Positions 30,636 to 39,314 of a stretch of DNA of 39,410 bases are shown piece after piece. The translations under genes were made by a program, and so were the position numbers. Numbering within the stretch: the first letter of the stretch is position 1; each line of letters opens with the position of its first letter. Origin of the DNA: Thermofilaceae archaeon (GTDB taxonomy: Archaea; Thermoproteota; Thermoprotei; Thermofilales; Thermofilaceae); NCBI GenBank assembly GCA_025057995.1, contig JANXEW010000010.1, positions 1 through 39,410 on the forward strand, read 5' to 3'. The notes beneath the pieces are model-generated. The model saw nothing but the letters and a program-made list of their open reading frames with translations, ran no database searches and was not told the DNA's origin.

Positions 30636-32468
30636 GTGAATATAGAAGAAATCTGGCCCTATAAGGTATGGAGGTACGGACAGTTCGAGATAGCCAGGAG
30701 AACGTATGAAACTATTATCCGCGGTGAGCACCTGTTAATAAACTATCCAACGGGAGCCGGAAAGACGGCCGCAGTCCTGGCAGGGGCTATTCCAGCTTCA
30801 ATTTCTGAGAAAGTGAGAATAATATTCTTAGTGCGTACCAAGACACAGTTTCAAGCACCCCTAAGAGAATTGCGGCTAATGACGCGACGCTATGCACTAA
30901 ATGCTGTCTTTCTAAGAAGTAAAAGAGATTTGTGCTTAATCAAGGGTGTGCGTTTGCTACCCTATGATGAGTTTATCAGGTTCTGTAGCGAACTTACGTC
31001 CAACGATCTATGTCCATACTACCGTGCAGCCAAACGCGCAGAAATCGAAACAACGGGTATTTTTAGTTTCAAGGAAGTATTTGCGAAGTCCGTCGAGGTG
31101 GGAGCATGTCCCTACGAGGTAGCCCGAGCCTCCCTGAGAAATTCTCAAATAATTGTAGCAGCTTACAACTATATATTCGATCAAGATCTAAGAAGAATCT
31201 TTTTGGCTGACGCGTGTTTGAAATTGGAAGATGCCGTACTGGTTATAGACGAAGCTCACAATATACCTTATTCGTTGGTGAATCTATTAAGCAGACAGAT
31301 AAGCGAGAAGGTTGTCAAGGCAGCTAGGCGCGAAGCTAGGCGTTTCCTACCAGAGCCGTATAGGAGCTCCCTGGAAGAAGAACTGTCTACTCTTCTCGCG
31401 TGGTTCAGGAGGCTTAGAACACTGGTTGCTAAGAATGGGGGAGAACTCGAAATAGAGTTTTCAGACATCATCGCAGTCGCGTTCGATGCTATTGCGATGA
31501 TGGAAGTTGTTTCACTAATTGAACGTCGCTTAAATCATGTAAGTTACCTACGTAGCGTGGTCTCATTTTTATCGTTGTTAAGTGAACATAGAGTGGGTTA
31601 TTCTATAGTCGCTTCCATGGATGAAGGTGAACTTACCCTCAAGCATCTCTGTATCCACCCCGCGAAAGAGGTATCCCCGGTTTTTGCAAAGGCAAAAAGC
31701 GTCATTCTAATGAGTGGAACCCTGCCGCCAAGGGATTATCTAGTCAGCATGGTTGGACTTGAAGATGAAAGGGTCAATGAAGTTAGATTCCAAATGGCTT
31801 GGGCGTCTAATGTATATGCTACAGTCCTCTCTGGCATATCGTCAAGATATCTTGAACGGTCAAGTGCCATGTACAGAAGCATGGGAAGAATAATCGATGA
31901 GCTTTACCAGAATCTAAAATATGGAGTAGCTCTCGTAGTCGTACCATCCTACAACATGGCTAAAACACTGAGAGCATATCTCTGTTCAGAGCCTATATTC
32001 GTTGAAAAAGAAACGACAAAGTTGAACGATGTTTTAGCAGCCGTGAAAGGAAACGAAAAGCTTCTGATTATTTGTGCGGCGTGGGGCAAGCTCGTAGAAG
32101 GGGTAGAGTTAAAGTTGAATAATAGTAGTCTAGTTAAACTAGTTGTAATTGCTGGTTTGCCCGTTCCTCAACCAAGCATTATAAATAAAAAGCTTGCCGA
32201 GATGGCTAAGTACAGGCTGGGAGATAGCGAAACAGCGTGGAGACTAGTTTTCATGGTTCCGGCTGCCGTAAAGGTAGCTCAAGCAATAGGAAGAGGGATT
32301 CGATCCGAGCTCGATAAAGTTGCCGTAGCCATACTCGACGAGAGAGCGTTGGAAAACCCCGTTAAGGAATATCTTGAGGGAATAGGCTATAGGCTGGAAA
32401 TGGCATCTACTCCCTCTGAACTGGTCGAGAAAAACAGAGCTTTCATAAACCAACTTATAAAAAGCTAA
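30636..32468 (+). CDS. xpd: XPD/Rad3-family Fe-S DNA helicase
   Basis: Superfamily 2 helicase that moves 5' to 3' on DNA. Motifs: Walker A YPTGAGKT (near residue 40), the Fe-S domain with four cysteines (SKRDLCLI, FIRFCSEL, DLCPYYRAA and GACPYEVAR), DEAH box VIDEAHN, motif III MSGTLPP and motif VI AQAIGRGIRS. The length of 610 residues is normal. Archaeal XPD lacks a demonstrated TFIIH complex; a repair role is presumed. The start is GTG 30636, immediately downstream of the Lrp/AsnC gene. All key residues appear intact. Confidence 0.95.
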   Translation: MNIEEIWPYKVWRYGQFEIARRTYETIIRGEHLLINYPTGAGKTAAVLAGAIPASISEKVRIIFLVRTKTQFQAPLRELRLMTRRYALNAVFLRSKRDLCLIKGVRLLPYDEFIRFCSELTSNDLCPYYRAAKRAEIETTGIFSFKEVFAKSVEVGACPYEVARASLRNSQIIVAAYNYIFDQDLRRIFLADACLKLEDAVLVIDEAHNIPYSLVNLLSRQISEKVVKAARREARRFLPEPYRSSLEEELSTLLAWFRRLRTLVAKNGGELEIEFSDIIAVAFDAIAMMEVVSLIERRLNHVSYLRSVVSFLSLLSEHRVGYSIVASMDEGELTLKHLCIHPAKEVSPVFAKAKSVILMSGTLPPRDYLVSMVGLEDERVNEVRFQMAWASNVYATVLSGISSRYLERSSAMYRSMGRIIDELYQNLKYGVALVVVPSYNMAKTLRAYLCSEPIFVEKETTKLNDVLAAVKGNEKLLIICAAWGKLVEGVELKLNNSSLVKLVVIAGLPVPQPSIINKKLAEMAKYRLGDSETAWRLVFMVPAAVKVAQAIGRGIRSELDKVAVAILDERALENPVKEYLEGIGYRLEMASTPSELVEKNRAFINQLIKS

Positions 32469-32574
32469 TAATTTAGAGGTTAATGCTAAGCCTTGAGTTG
32501 ATCGTATATGATGCATAAATAGTAATTTTATCATGTTTATCGCTAATCTTCTTCATATAACTAGCCATTAACAA

Positions 32575-32612
32575 AAACTTTATATATATTGCTCGATCAT
32601 TAATAATGGTGA
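32575..32612 (+). promoter_or_regulatory. Strong promoter and ribosome-binding site of the winged-helix gene
   Basis: AAACTTTATATATATT (32575-32590) is a near-consensus archaeal BRE/TATA element. It is 29-38 nt before ATG 32617, and GGTGA at 32608-32612 precedes that ATG by 4 nt. It is among the best TATA matches in the window and fits a well-expressed small regulator. Confidence 0.6.
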
Positions 32613-32616
32613 AAAT

Positions 32617-32892
32617 ATGCCTAGGCCAAGGAGTCCCCAGGTAATAGAGAGAGCTGTTAGAGTGTATAAAGTTATTGAAGAACAAGGCGGTAGAATATCT
32701 ACTCCTGACCTACTGAAAATCGTATTAGATAAACACATAGCCGACAGCTATTCACTTCTACATCACACACTAATGGTTCTAGAAAACTCTGGCTTCATAA
32801 AGCATGAACGAGTAAAGGGTAGGGCTGAGTGGTACATTGCAAAAAAGGCCCTAGAGGAAGAGCTCAGACAAGCACTAAGCCCAAGTAGATAA
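32617..32892 (+). CDS. Small winged-helix protein
   Basis: A 91-residue basic protein starting MPRPRSPQVIERAV. The pattern VYKVIEEQGGRISTPDLLKI, then SYSLLHHTLMVLENSGFIKHERVKGRAEWYIAK gives a helix-turn-helix with a wing (VKGRAEWYI), as in small archaeal DNA-binding regulators. No second domain is present. It has its own strong promoter. It could regulate a neighbouring gene or act more generally; the target is unknown. It ends 16 nt from the convergent hexuloisomerase gene. Confidence 0.75.
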   Translation: MPRPRSPQVIERAVRVYKVIEEQGGRISTPDLLKIVLDKHIADSYSLLHHTLMVLENSGFIKHERVKGRAEWYIAKKALEEELRQALSPSR

Positions 32893-32908
32893 AATAATGT
32901 GGATGTAT

Positions 32909-33529
32909 CTATGGAACTTCAATGTTAGCATGCCTGCTCTTTAAATAATCCTCGTTCAGACGAAGCCTGTGCATAAGTGCTACTACTACACCGTCGAAAA
33001 AGACCATAGCCGCGTCCTCGAAAAGGGTACCTAAGGGAGCTAGTGGTTCATAAATTCCTAAAACCTGCCTGGCGAAATAATCTATTTCTTTTGATATCTT
33101 TGTTCTACCTGGAACAATTACTACGTGGTCGCTCACATTAGTGAGTGGTGAAGTTGGAAACGATGTAACTGCTACTACTCGCGCGCCCATTTTCTTAGCC
33201 GCTTCAGCAACGCTAATTACTATCTGTGTAGTACCAGATCCAGAGATAGCGATCACTATATCTCCCTCCGAAACCGCGGGGGTTATCGTTTCACCCATTA
33301 CATAGACATTAAAGCCTAAGTGCATCAACCTCATGGCAAAAGCTTTGCCAACCAGTCCTGAGCGACCAGCACCTACGACCATTACTTTCTTCTCTTTATC
33401 CCTCGCCTCAAGGAGTAAGTCAAGAAACTTTAATATCTGCTGCCTATCAATCGCCCTCGCTACCTTAAGAATCTGCTCAGCTATCTCTAGCATGGTGCTA
33501 ATGAGTACATCGACATGAGCCTCTATCAC
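32909..33529 (-). CDS. hxlB: 6-phospho-3-hexuloisomerase (SIS domain)
   Basis: Interconverts D-arabino-3-hexulose 6-phosphate and fructose 6-phosphate; in archaea the RuMP route run in reverse supplies ribulose 5-phosphate. SIS-domain blocks are visible: VMVVGAGRSGLVGKAFAMRLMHLGFNVYVMGETITPAV (as consecutive family motifs around residues 48-86), DIVIAISGSGTTQIVISVAEAAKKMG, and the C-terminal APLGTLFEDAAMVFFDGVVVALM typical of this enzyme rather than of other SIS isomerases. The length of 206 residues is normal. GTG 33529 with a TCTTTAAAAC box (33549-33558) about 25 nt upstream suggests a leaderless message. The synthase partner (hps) is not in the window. Confidence 0.92.
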   Translation of the reverse strand: MIEAHVDVLISTMLEIAEQILKVARAIDRQQILKFLDLLLEARDKEKKVMVVGAGRSGLVGKAFAMRLMHLGFNVYVMGETITPAVSEGDIVIAISGSGTTQIVISVAEAAKKMGARVVAVTSFPTSPLTNVSDHVVIVPGRTKISKEIDYFARQVLGIYEPLAPLGTLFEDAAMVFFDGVVVALMHRLRLNEDYLKSRHANIEVP

Positions 33530-33561
33530 TGGATTCCCTAAAATTGAGTCTTTAAAACAAT

Positions 33562-34833
33562 TTAGGCGAGACGCGGTATACTCCTCTCTCGCTCAACACC
33601 TTCCTTTGTTAATCTTAGGCGACCGAGCATAAGCAGACGCACGTCATCCAAGTTGTATGGGGTCCTCAACTTGACAACTCTTTCTTCCAGATTTAATTCT
33701 TCTAGAATTCCTACTCCAACATGCTCTAACCGTTCATTAATCAGTCCAACAAGAAATCCATGTAACTCATTTAAGCAGGTAATGTATACATTTTTGCTGA
33801 CGAGCTTGGAAAGCTGCTCACGTGCCTCTTCTATCTTTTTACAATCTCTTTCATCTTTGACAACAACTATGATAGAATTTCCACAGTTTTCCACGTATAT
33901 ATTTAAACCCAAAATGGAGGATAAAGTATTACTCATTTTAGGATCGGGTTGTCCGTTAAAAGAGTATACGCCCCAAAACTTCACTTTATCCAGTTCAATC
34001 ATTTTTACAGAGGATTTCTGAAGAAGACTTAAATAAGAAAGCTCTCGTCTAAGCTTCCTCAGTTCTCGTTCTTTACCTTTAGAAGCTGGAGGTGTCGGGA
34101 CTCTAACGACTGTGATTTTGGTCTTCTCGAAAATTTTAGCTATAGGTTCTGACGCGCCTCCCCCCTCCATTATAACAAGAGTATCAGTGTCTACCGCTTC
34201 TACGAGTTTAGCCTTATATTGTAGGGCGCGTCTATTGTTGATCCATCCATCAGTGTTCACAATAATCAAATCTTTATCACAAGCCAATTTTACGAGTTTA
34301 ACTATACCCACTATGATCGAATCTTCAAGCCCGAGTGGAGAGTTTGAACCAACGAAGTAAATTGACACCGGGTCTAACTCTCCAAGCCAGGAAACAGGTT
34401 TTTGGGGAAATGCAAGAGCAATGGTTCCAGGCAGACCTACGTCGTTCTGCCCGACGTCTGCGTCGATTAATGCTACGCTAAACCCCTTCCGTAAGGCTGT
34501 GTTAAGCAAAAACGTGGAAAACGTACTTTTCCCGCTATCGGTCTCCCCGACTATCACGATTCTACTCGGCTTTACAATCTCATCTGTCATTTTCTTCCAT
34601 ATATCAATAACTTCTTCCTCAGGCTTAGCCTCGACAATAATACCACCAACAATATCAACTATACAGGAAGAGTCTACCTTCAAACATATAACGATACCTC
34701 GCGGTACAATCAACTCATCTTTTTCACCAAAGAATCTACCCAGCGCATAAAAACCCCCGCTCTTGACTACTAACTTAGCTGGACCCTCGATCCTATACAA
34801 GCCGTCTCTAAACTGCTTTCGTACTGCATGCAC
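33562..34833 (-). CDS. clp1: Clp1/Grc3-type polyribonucleotide 5'-hydroxyl kinase
   Basis: Phosphorylates 5'-OH ends of RNA with ATP or GTP; related to human CLP1, yeast Grc3 and the Pyrococcus enzyme. After an N-terminal beta domain (about 1-85) the kinase core has Walker A IVIVGETDSGKSTFSTFLL (P-loop near residue 102), DADVGQNDVGLPGTI with the clasp-type acidic residues, and VNTDGWINN near residue 190. A C-terminal domain (about 290-423) follows and includes GVGILEELN. The length of 423 residues is typical. Start GTG 34833; a CTATAAACTT box (34855-34864) about 26 nt upstream indicates a leaderless message. It may act on tRNA-splicing or other RNA ends. Together with rtcA, it is one of two RNA-end enzymes here. 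Confidence 0.93.
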   Translation of the reverse strand: MHAVRKQFRDGLYRIEGPAKLVVKSGGFYALGRFFGEKDELIVPRGIVICLKVDSSCIVDIVGGIIVEAKPEEEVIDIWKKMTDEIVKPSRIVIVGETDSGKSTFSTFLLNTALRKGFSVALIDADVGQNDVGLPGTIALAFPQKPVSWLGELDPVSIYFVGSNSPLGLEDSIIVGIVKLVKLACDKDLIIVNTDGWINNRRALQYKAKLVEAVDTDTLVIMEGGGASEPIAKIFEKTKITVVRVPTPPASKGKERELRKLRRELSYLSLLQKSSVKMIELDKVKFWGVYSFNGQPDPKMSNTLSSILGLNIYVENCGNSIIVVVKDERDCKKIEEAREQLSKLVSKNVYITCLNELHGFLVGLINERLEHVGVGILEELNLEERVVKLRTPYNLDDVRLLMLGRLRLTKEGVERERSIPRLA

Positions 34834-34918
34834 AATGGAAACATTCGAGTAATACTATAAACTTAGCCCGGGGTTTCCTTCAGCGAAAATTTAAAACCTG
34901 AAAAGTCGAAACATCCTT

Positions 34919-35013
34919 GCCCCGGTAGCTCAGCCGGTAGAGCACCGCTCTGGTAAGGTCTTAAAATAAACCCAAAGAGGCGGTGGACCCGGGTTCAAAT
35001 CCCGGCCGGGGCT
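34919..35013 (+). tRNA. tRNA-Thr(GGT), with canonical intron
   Basis: The acceptor GCCCCGG pairs with CCGGGGC, discriminator T, no CCA encoded. D arm GCTC...GAGC and T arm CCGGG-TTCAAAT-CCCGG are standard. A 22-nt intron (34956-34977) lies between positions 37 and 38; removing it gives stem CCGCT/GGCGG and loop CTGGTAA with anticodon GGT (34952-34954). GGT and ACC inside the intron can pair to support the splice structure. A TTTAAAAC box (34890-34897) is about 26 nt upstream of the 5' end. Confidence 0.93.
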
Positions 35014-35393
35014 CTTTAATTTTAGATATATTCATTTTAATTTAAATATAACAATTGGTTATTCTTTTATAAAATCTAAAATTAATCTAAAATTTACCTA
35101 TTTTCATAATAGTTCAGTGAAAGTAACTGTAGTAGCAATATTTGTTTCAAGGAATCTCTTGTTTTTCGCAGTAAACGAATGGCGAATGTAATTTTATTTT
35201 AATATTATACAAGTTAATTTTAATAATAAAACAGTAAAAATATTCATATGTTAACGGTAATACCATTTTATTATCCTGATAATATGAAAAAATTTTAAAC
35301 TTTTTGATTAAAGGAAAACACTGAGATATTTTTATCTCTTCATCTCAACGGAAGGTATAAATGAATATGGGAAATAATTCTTTGTGAAAATTG
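35014..35393. other. 380-bp AT-rich intergenic stretch, no gene seen
   Basis: Between tRNA-Thr and the 3' end of tRNA-Arg(TCT). The composition is very AT-rich with many TTTTAATTTAAAT-like tracts. No ORF, RNA motif or repeat was recognised. The T-rich segment just after tRNA-Thr (CTTTAATTTTAG) may terminate that tRNA, and the sequence near 35340 carries no obvious promoter because the next tRNA is transcribed towards it. Confidence 0.4.
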
Positions 35394-35507
35394 TGGCGGG
35401 CCCGCCGGGATTTGAACCCGGGTTATCCGTGCGTTTTCTCGCACTCCGGCTTAGAAGGCTTGCGCACCGGTATAGTTCGACGCCTTTCCATGCTAGGCCA
35501 CGGGCCC
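35394..35507 (-). tRNA. tRNA-Arg(TCT), with two introns
   Basis: The same acceptor, D arm and T arm as tRNA-Arg(CCG), with encoded CCA (35394-35396). Two interruptions are needed to fold it. An 18-nt intron at 35460-35477 lies between positions 29 and 30; removing it restores stem TCGGC/GCCGG and loop CTTCTAA with anticodon TCT (35453-35455). A second, 19-nt insert at 35427-35445 in the variable region is nearly identical to the 20-nt insert of the other two tRNA-Arg genes, with one A fewer in the hairpin loop. Intron ends are set by base pairing; the second has repeat-based ambiguity. It lies upstream of argS on the opposite strand. Confidence 0.85.
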
Positions 35508-35882
35508 CTATTTCGCTTGCTTTTCATGGTTATTTAAGCTTTCATCAAACAGGGGTCAATACTAAGTAATGTTTGCTCTACATTGGTCTTTTGTTTAGTT
35601 TGCTGACACCTGGTTTTCCTATGTAAAATAACATAACATCTATGTTTTTATTAAGGTTACTCTGTCGTTATTGTTTTCCTAGCTCATTTGGTTGTCAGTA
35701 CAGTCCAATCATCTTGTGGCAAAAGTTTAACATTCTTCCCCTATCCCTGAGGTATACAATGCATAGCTCGTTTCGTTGACAGGGAAGTACTCTGGAGGCT
35801 TTCGTTAAATTGAAGACGGCGTTTTAGACAATTAAAGAGAGCATGCTATTTAAGTTTCTGTGACAGGAGGTAAAGGGGGTTA
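35508..35882. other. 375-bp intergenic stretch before argS
   Basis: Near the left end is the promoter side of tRNA-Arg(TCT). At the right end CTATTTAAGT (about 35845-35855) may be the argS TATA box, and GGAGGT at about 35865-35870 with a further AAGGGGG run forms a ribosome-binding site. The middle is unremarkable, with no ORF of useful length and no recognised RNA. Confidence 0.4.
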
Positions 35883-37793
35883 ATGATGGATGGTTATAGT
35901 GCCCACGCAATCCTCGTAGAGAAGATATCTGATGCAATTCAAGAAGTAATTAAGGACCATAAGGTGGAGTATGGGTCTATAGTGGAACGTGCACCACCGG
36001 ATAAAGGGGATTTGACCATAAACGCTATCAGAATTGCACGAAGTGATGAAGCGGCTATAAAATTGGCTGAGAAAATTGCTAACGTGTTAACTACACGCGT
36101 TGATCTAATTGGAAAAGTATATATTGAGAATAATTACGTAAATATCAAGGTAGACCCATATAAATATGGTGTAATAGTATGGAATATAGTTTCTAATCAG
36201 AAGGAAAACTATGGGTTTAATCCTCATCCTCAACCAAAAAACATAATTGTAGAACATACGAGCGCTAATCCTGTTCATCCGTTACATATAGGACATTTAC
36301 GCAATTGTGTGATTGGTGACGCTTTAGCTCGAATCCTCAAAGCTAGAGGGCACAAAGTTAACACGCATTTTTACGTTGACGACGTAGGGCTTCAAATGGC
36401 CTACGCCGCCTACGGATTTGAAAAGGCGGCTATGCTCCAGAAGGACATAAAGCCGGATCACTATGTCGGATTGTTGTATGCTGCGACTAACGCTGTTGTT
36501 AACGTGTATTTATTACGTAAAGAAAGGGAAAAGGCTAACCCTGAGGAGCGTGCTAGGATAGATAAGGAACTTTCTGAATGGCTTTGGGTTTCCAAGGAAC
36601 TTATGGAGAAAGATGAGGAAATCTTCACCGTAATTGCTAATGCGGCTATGCATGAAGATCCTTACGCCCGTATTTGTGATATTAATAGAGCTTATGAAGC
36701 TGGAGAAGAGTGGGCTGTAGCTCTAGTTCGGAGAGTGGCCAATTTGTGTATCGACGGTTTCAAGAAAACATTAGAGAGACTAGGCATATCCTTTGACAGT
36801 TGGGATTGGGAAAGCGAAGTAACAACTTGGAACGGTCTTGTTACAGAAGTTTTAAGAGGCTTAAGACAATCGGGTCTTGTAATTGAAAAGCAGGGAGCTT
36901 TAATCTTCGAGGCGGATAAGCTGGCTGAGTCTCATGAAATTAGACAAAAGCTTGGCTTACCTAGGAATTACGGGATTTCACGTCTTACGCTTGTTAGATC
37001 CGACGGTACGACGTTATACCCTACGAGGGATATAGCTTACACTCTTTATAAGTTTCAGACCGGAGCAGATAAGGTCATTAATGTAGTCGGCGCGCAACAA
37101 GCATTAGAGCAAATACAGGTAAGACTGGCGCTTTATGCGTTAGGTAAAGCTAAAGAAGCGGAAAACACTATTCACTTCGCTTATGAGATGGTGACGCTTC
37201 CAGGAGTTAAAATGTCCGGAAGAAGAGGAAGGTACGTGAGCGCTGATGAGCTCCTAGATGAAGCGGTTAAGAGAGCTGGAGAAGAGCTTGTAAAGCGTGG
37301 ACTAGAGCTTGCAGAAAACAGGGATGTAGCAGAAAAGGTTGGTCTAGGAGCTGTTAAATTTGCCCTCCTCAGTATTTCTCCTTCACGCCCTCTAATGTTC
37401 TCTTGGGATAAGGTACTTGATTTTGATAAAAATAGCGGTCCCTTTGTTCAGTACGCATACGTTAGGGCGAGATCGGTTCTCCGTAAAGCTGGTTCGTTAA
37501 AACCACTTGTTACAGAAGGAGCTTTTGGGGAAGACGAGAGAAAAATAGTTTTTCTGGTAGGCTATTTTCCTGAAGTGGTGGCTAAATCAGCTGATGAGCT
37601 CAAAGTTGAGCTTATTCCCCAATATCTTAACGAGCTAGCACTTGCTTTCAATAAGTACTACGATGAAGTACCGATACTTAAGGCTGAGACTTTAGAAAAG
37701 GTTCAAGCTAGGTTGGCTTTAACCTTGATGGTCGCAGTAACGCTGGAAAATGGAATGAAGCTTATTGGCATTGAACCGCCGCATAGAATGTAG
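35883..37793 (+). CDS. argS: Arginyl-tRNA synthetase
   Basis: Charges tRNA-Arg. Class I motifs are intact: the N-terminal Add-1 domain (about 1-110, with DKGDLTINAIRIAR), the HIGH motif in NPVHPLHIGHLRN, the catalytic core with YVDDVGLQMAYAAYGF, the KMSK-equivalent KMSGRRGRYVSADELLD, and the anticodon-binding helical domain ending in the usual GIEPPHRM. The length of 636 residues is normal. ATG 35883 or the adjacent ATG 35886 is the start, after a GGAGGT-type site. It is flanked by tRNA-Arg(TCT) upstream and tRNA-Arg(GCG) downstream, with tRNA-Cys between. Confidence 0.97.
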   Translation: MMDGYSAHAILVEKISDAIQEVIKDHKVEYGSIVERAPPDKGDLTINAIRIARSDEAAIKLAEKIANVLTTRVDLIGKVYIENNYVNIKVDPYKYGVIVWNIVSNQKENYGFNPHPQPKNIIVEHTSANPVHPLHIGHLRNCVIGDALARILKARGHKVNTHFYVDDVGLQMAYAAYGFEKAAMLQKDIKPDHYVGLLYAATNAVVNVYLLRKEREKANPEERARIDKELSEWLWVSKELMEKDEEIFTVIANAAMHEDPYARICDINRAYEAGEEWAVALVRRVANLCIDGFKKTLERLGISFDSWDWESEVTTWNGLVTEVLRGLRQSGLVIEKQGALIFEADKLAESHEIRQKLGLPRNYGISRLTLVRSDGTTLYPTRDIAYTLYKFQTGADKVINVVGAQQALEQIQVRLALYALGKAKEAENTIHFAYEMVTLPGVKMSGRRGRYVSADELLDEAVKRAGEELVKRGLELAENRDVAEKVGLGAVKFALLSISPSRPLMFSWDKVLDFDKNSGPFVQYAYVRARSVLRKAGSLKPLVTEGAFGEDERKIVFLVGYFPEVVAKSADELKVELIPQYLNELALAFNKYYDEVPILKAETLEKVQARLALTLMVAVTLENGMKLIGIEPPHRM

Positions 37794-37831
37794 ATCTTTC
37801 TTTCTAAACTGAACGGTTTGGAGAGAAATGA

Positions 37832-37927
37832 AGCCGGGGCCGGGATTTGAACCCGGGTAAAATCGGGTTACTACGCCCTAACGACACCACTGCAGCCCGA
37901 CGCCTTAGACCACTCGGCCACCCCGGC
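37832..37927 (-). tRNA. tRNA-Cys(GCA), with canonical intron
   Basis: The acceptor GCCGGGG pairs with CCCCGGC; the discriminator is T, as expected for tRNA-Cys; CCA is not encoded. The short variable region (TTTTAC) excludes Ser and Leu despite a Ser-like 5' end. A 21-nt intron (37869-37889) between positions 37 and 38 interrupts the loop; without it the stem TCGGG/CCCGA carries loop CTGCAGA with anticodon GCA (37891-37893). Confidence 0.9.
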
Positions 37928-37980
37928 GTCTGTAAACTTTATCGAGAGGGTTATATTAAGCTAATGGGAGGGTTGATCCA

Positions 37981-38301
37981 GTGTACCCCAAGCGTCGAAG
38001 GGTAAAGGATTTAGCTAGACAGAGAATAAGTATTCTTCTCAGGCTTGCAGATACAACGGTAAGAAAGGACGAGAATCTCGCTAAAAGGTATGTAGAGCTG
38101 GCTTTCTCGATAGCAGCCAAGGCCCGCTTTCACGTACCTCGTTATGTCAAACGTAAGTATTGTAGGAAGTGTAAGATCCCACTCTTACCGGGATTTACCG
38201 CACGTGTACGAATAAAAAGGGGTTGTGGGGGAAGACATCTTACGGTTACATGTCTGCGATGTGGTTTTACCCGGAGATATCCTATTAATCCTAGTAAGTG
38301 A
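37981..38301 (+). CDS. rnp4: RNase P protein component 4 (Rpp21/Rpr2)
   Basis: Protein subunit of RNase P, which removes 5' leaders from pre-tRNA. The 106-residue basic protein has the N-terminal helical pair (RQRISILLRLADTTVRKDE, then RYVELAFSIAAKARFHVP) and the zinc ribbon CRKC...CLRC with the arginine-rich GFTARVRIKRGCGGRHLTV between them. Length and cysteine spacing fit the family. Start GTG 37981 with a TTATATTAAG box about 26 nt upstream and a GGAGGGT site. It lies between two tRNA genes transcribed in the other direction. Confidence 0.94.
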   Translation: MYPKRRRVKDLARQRISILLRLADTTVRKDENLAKRYVELAFSIAAKARFHVPRYVKRKYCRKCKIPLLPGFTARVRIKRGCGGRHLTVTCLRCGFTRRYPINPSK

Positions 38302-38374
38302 GATGCGCGGGGAAGTACATTAACTTGAGAGTTTATGAATAAGAAGTTTCTAGGCTCGTTCGATGAAAGACTTT

Positions 38375-38471
38375 TGGCGGGCCCGCCGGGACTTGAACCC
38401 GGGTTATCCGTGCGTTTTTCTCGCACTCCGGCTCCGCAGGCCGACGCCTTTCCATGCTAGGCCACGGGCCC
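38375..38471 (-). tRNA. tRNA-Arg(GCG), with insertion/intron in the variable region
   Basis: Same body as tRNA-Arg(CCG), encoded CCA at 38375-38377. The anticodon loop CTGCGGA gives anticodon GCG (38435-38437) without any interruption of that arm. The 20 extra nt at 38408-38427 are identical to those in tRNA-Arg(CCG). Removing them restores a class I variable region. The T loop has a single difference (TTCAAGT instead of TTCAAAT). Confidence 0.85.
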
Positions 38472-38618
38472 GTCAGCTACGGTAAATGGATGAAGGGTTG
38501 CGCATTTTATTTTTTCTGGTCGGACGTAAGCTCATCGCCAACGGCTAAAGATTACTTTATTAAATTGAAAAATTAAATAAACTTTTATTCAATCGAAAAA
38601 CTAAAAGGTAGATCTACA

Positions 38619-38727
38619 TGGCGCCGGGGCCGGGATTTGAACCCGGGCGGCCTAATCGGCCAACGGGTTAGCAACCCTTAGCGCACTTATCGATGTGTCG
38701 CCCTGGACCAGGCTAGGCGACCCCGGC
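38619..38727 (-). tRNA. tRNA-Ser(GCT), with non-canonical intron
   Basis: The acceptor GCCGGGG pairs with CCCCGGC, discriminator G, encoded CCA (38619-38621). The long variable arm GGCC-GATTA-GGCC marks class II. A 19-nt intron (38678-38696) lies between positions 28 and 29; removing it restores the stem ACGGG/CCCGT and loop TTGCTAA with anticodon GCT (38670-38672). The intron ends are set exactly by pairing. Confidence 0.9.
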
Positions 38728-38838
38728 TCACGTGGATTGTTTGGGCCAGCACTTAAATTCTTCGTTCCAGACTGTCCGGAAATCTTCTTAGAGTCAACAT
38801 ACAAACTTTTATGTTGGTATTCCCTCCGGGTTTCTTGT

Positions 38839-39312
38839 ATGAGCTACTATGTGTCAGTACCTTTCGTGCCAACTCCTGTCGAGGTAGTGAGAGAAATGTT
38901 AAGGCTTGCCTCCCTTAAACCAGGGGAGTTGCTTTTAGATCTGGGGTGTGGCGACGGGAGGGTATTGGTAATAGCAGCAAAAGAGTTCGGCGCAAGGGCT
39001 ATCGGTATCGAGATAAGAAATGATCTAGCTAATAAGGCCGCATATAATGTCACAAAAGAAGGTGTGAAGAACGATGTATTGATTATAAACGGTAACTTCT
39101 TTGAGTTAAAACTGCCGCCGGCAGATGTAATTTTCATGTATCTGCTAACATCTGTTAACGAGCGTCTACGTCCCAAGCTAGAGAGGGAGATAAAACCAGG
39201 AGCAAGAATAATATCACATGACTTCGAAATCTCCGGATGGGTACCTAAGCGTAAGGTGGAATTCAGGGACGGAGGAAGGTCCCATACGTTGTACCTTTAC
39301 GTGAGGGAATAA
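38839..39312 (+). CDS. aKMT4-like protein lysine methyltransferase
   Basis: SAM-dependent methyltransferase that closely follows the crenarchaeal broad-specificity lysine methyltransferase aKMT4: MSYYVSVPFVPTPVEVVREM, motif I LLLDLGCGDGRVLVIAAKEFG, IGIEIRNDLANKAAYN, a GNFFELKLPPADVIFMYLLTSVNE block and the C-terminal ARIISHDFEISGWVP, then HTLYLYV. The length of 157 residues is that of aKMT4. The frame is open from 38695, but that part reads through the tRNA-Ser gene; ATG 38839 with a CTTTTATGT box (38806-38814) about 29 nt upstream is the start. Likely targets are abundant cytosolic and chromatin proteins such as Alba-like proteins; this is inference. Confidence 0.9.
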   Translation: MSYYVSVPFVPTPVEVVREMLRLASLKPGELLLDLGCGDGRVLVIAAKEFGARAIGIEIRNDLANKAAYNVTKEGVKNDVLIINGNFFELKLPPADVIFMYLLTSVNERLRPKLEREIKPGARIISHDFEISGWVPKRKVEFRDGGRSHTLYLYVRE

Positions 39313-39314
39313 AT

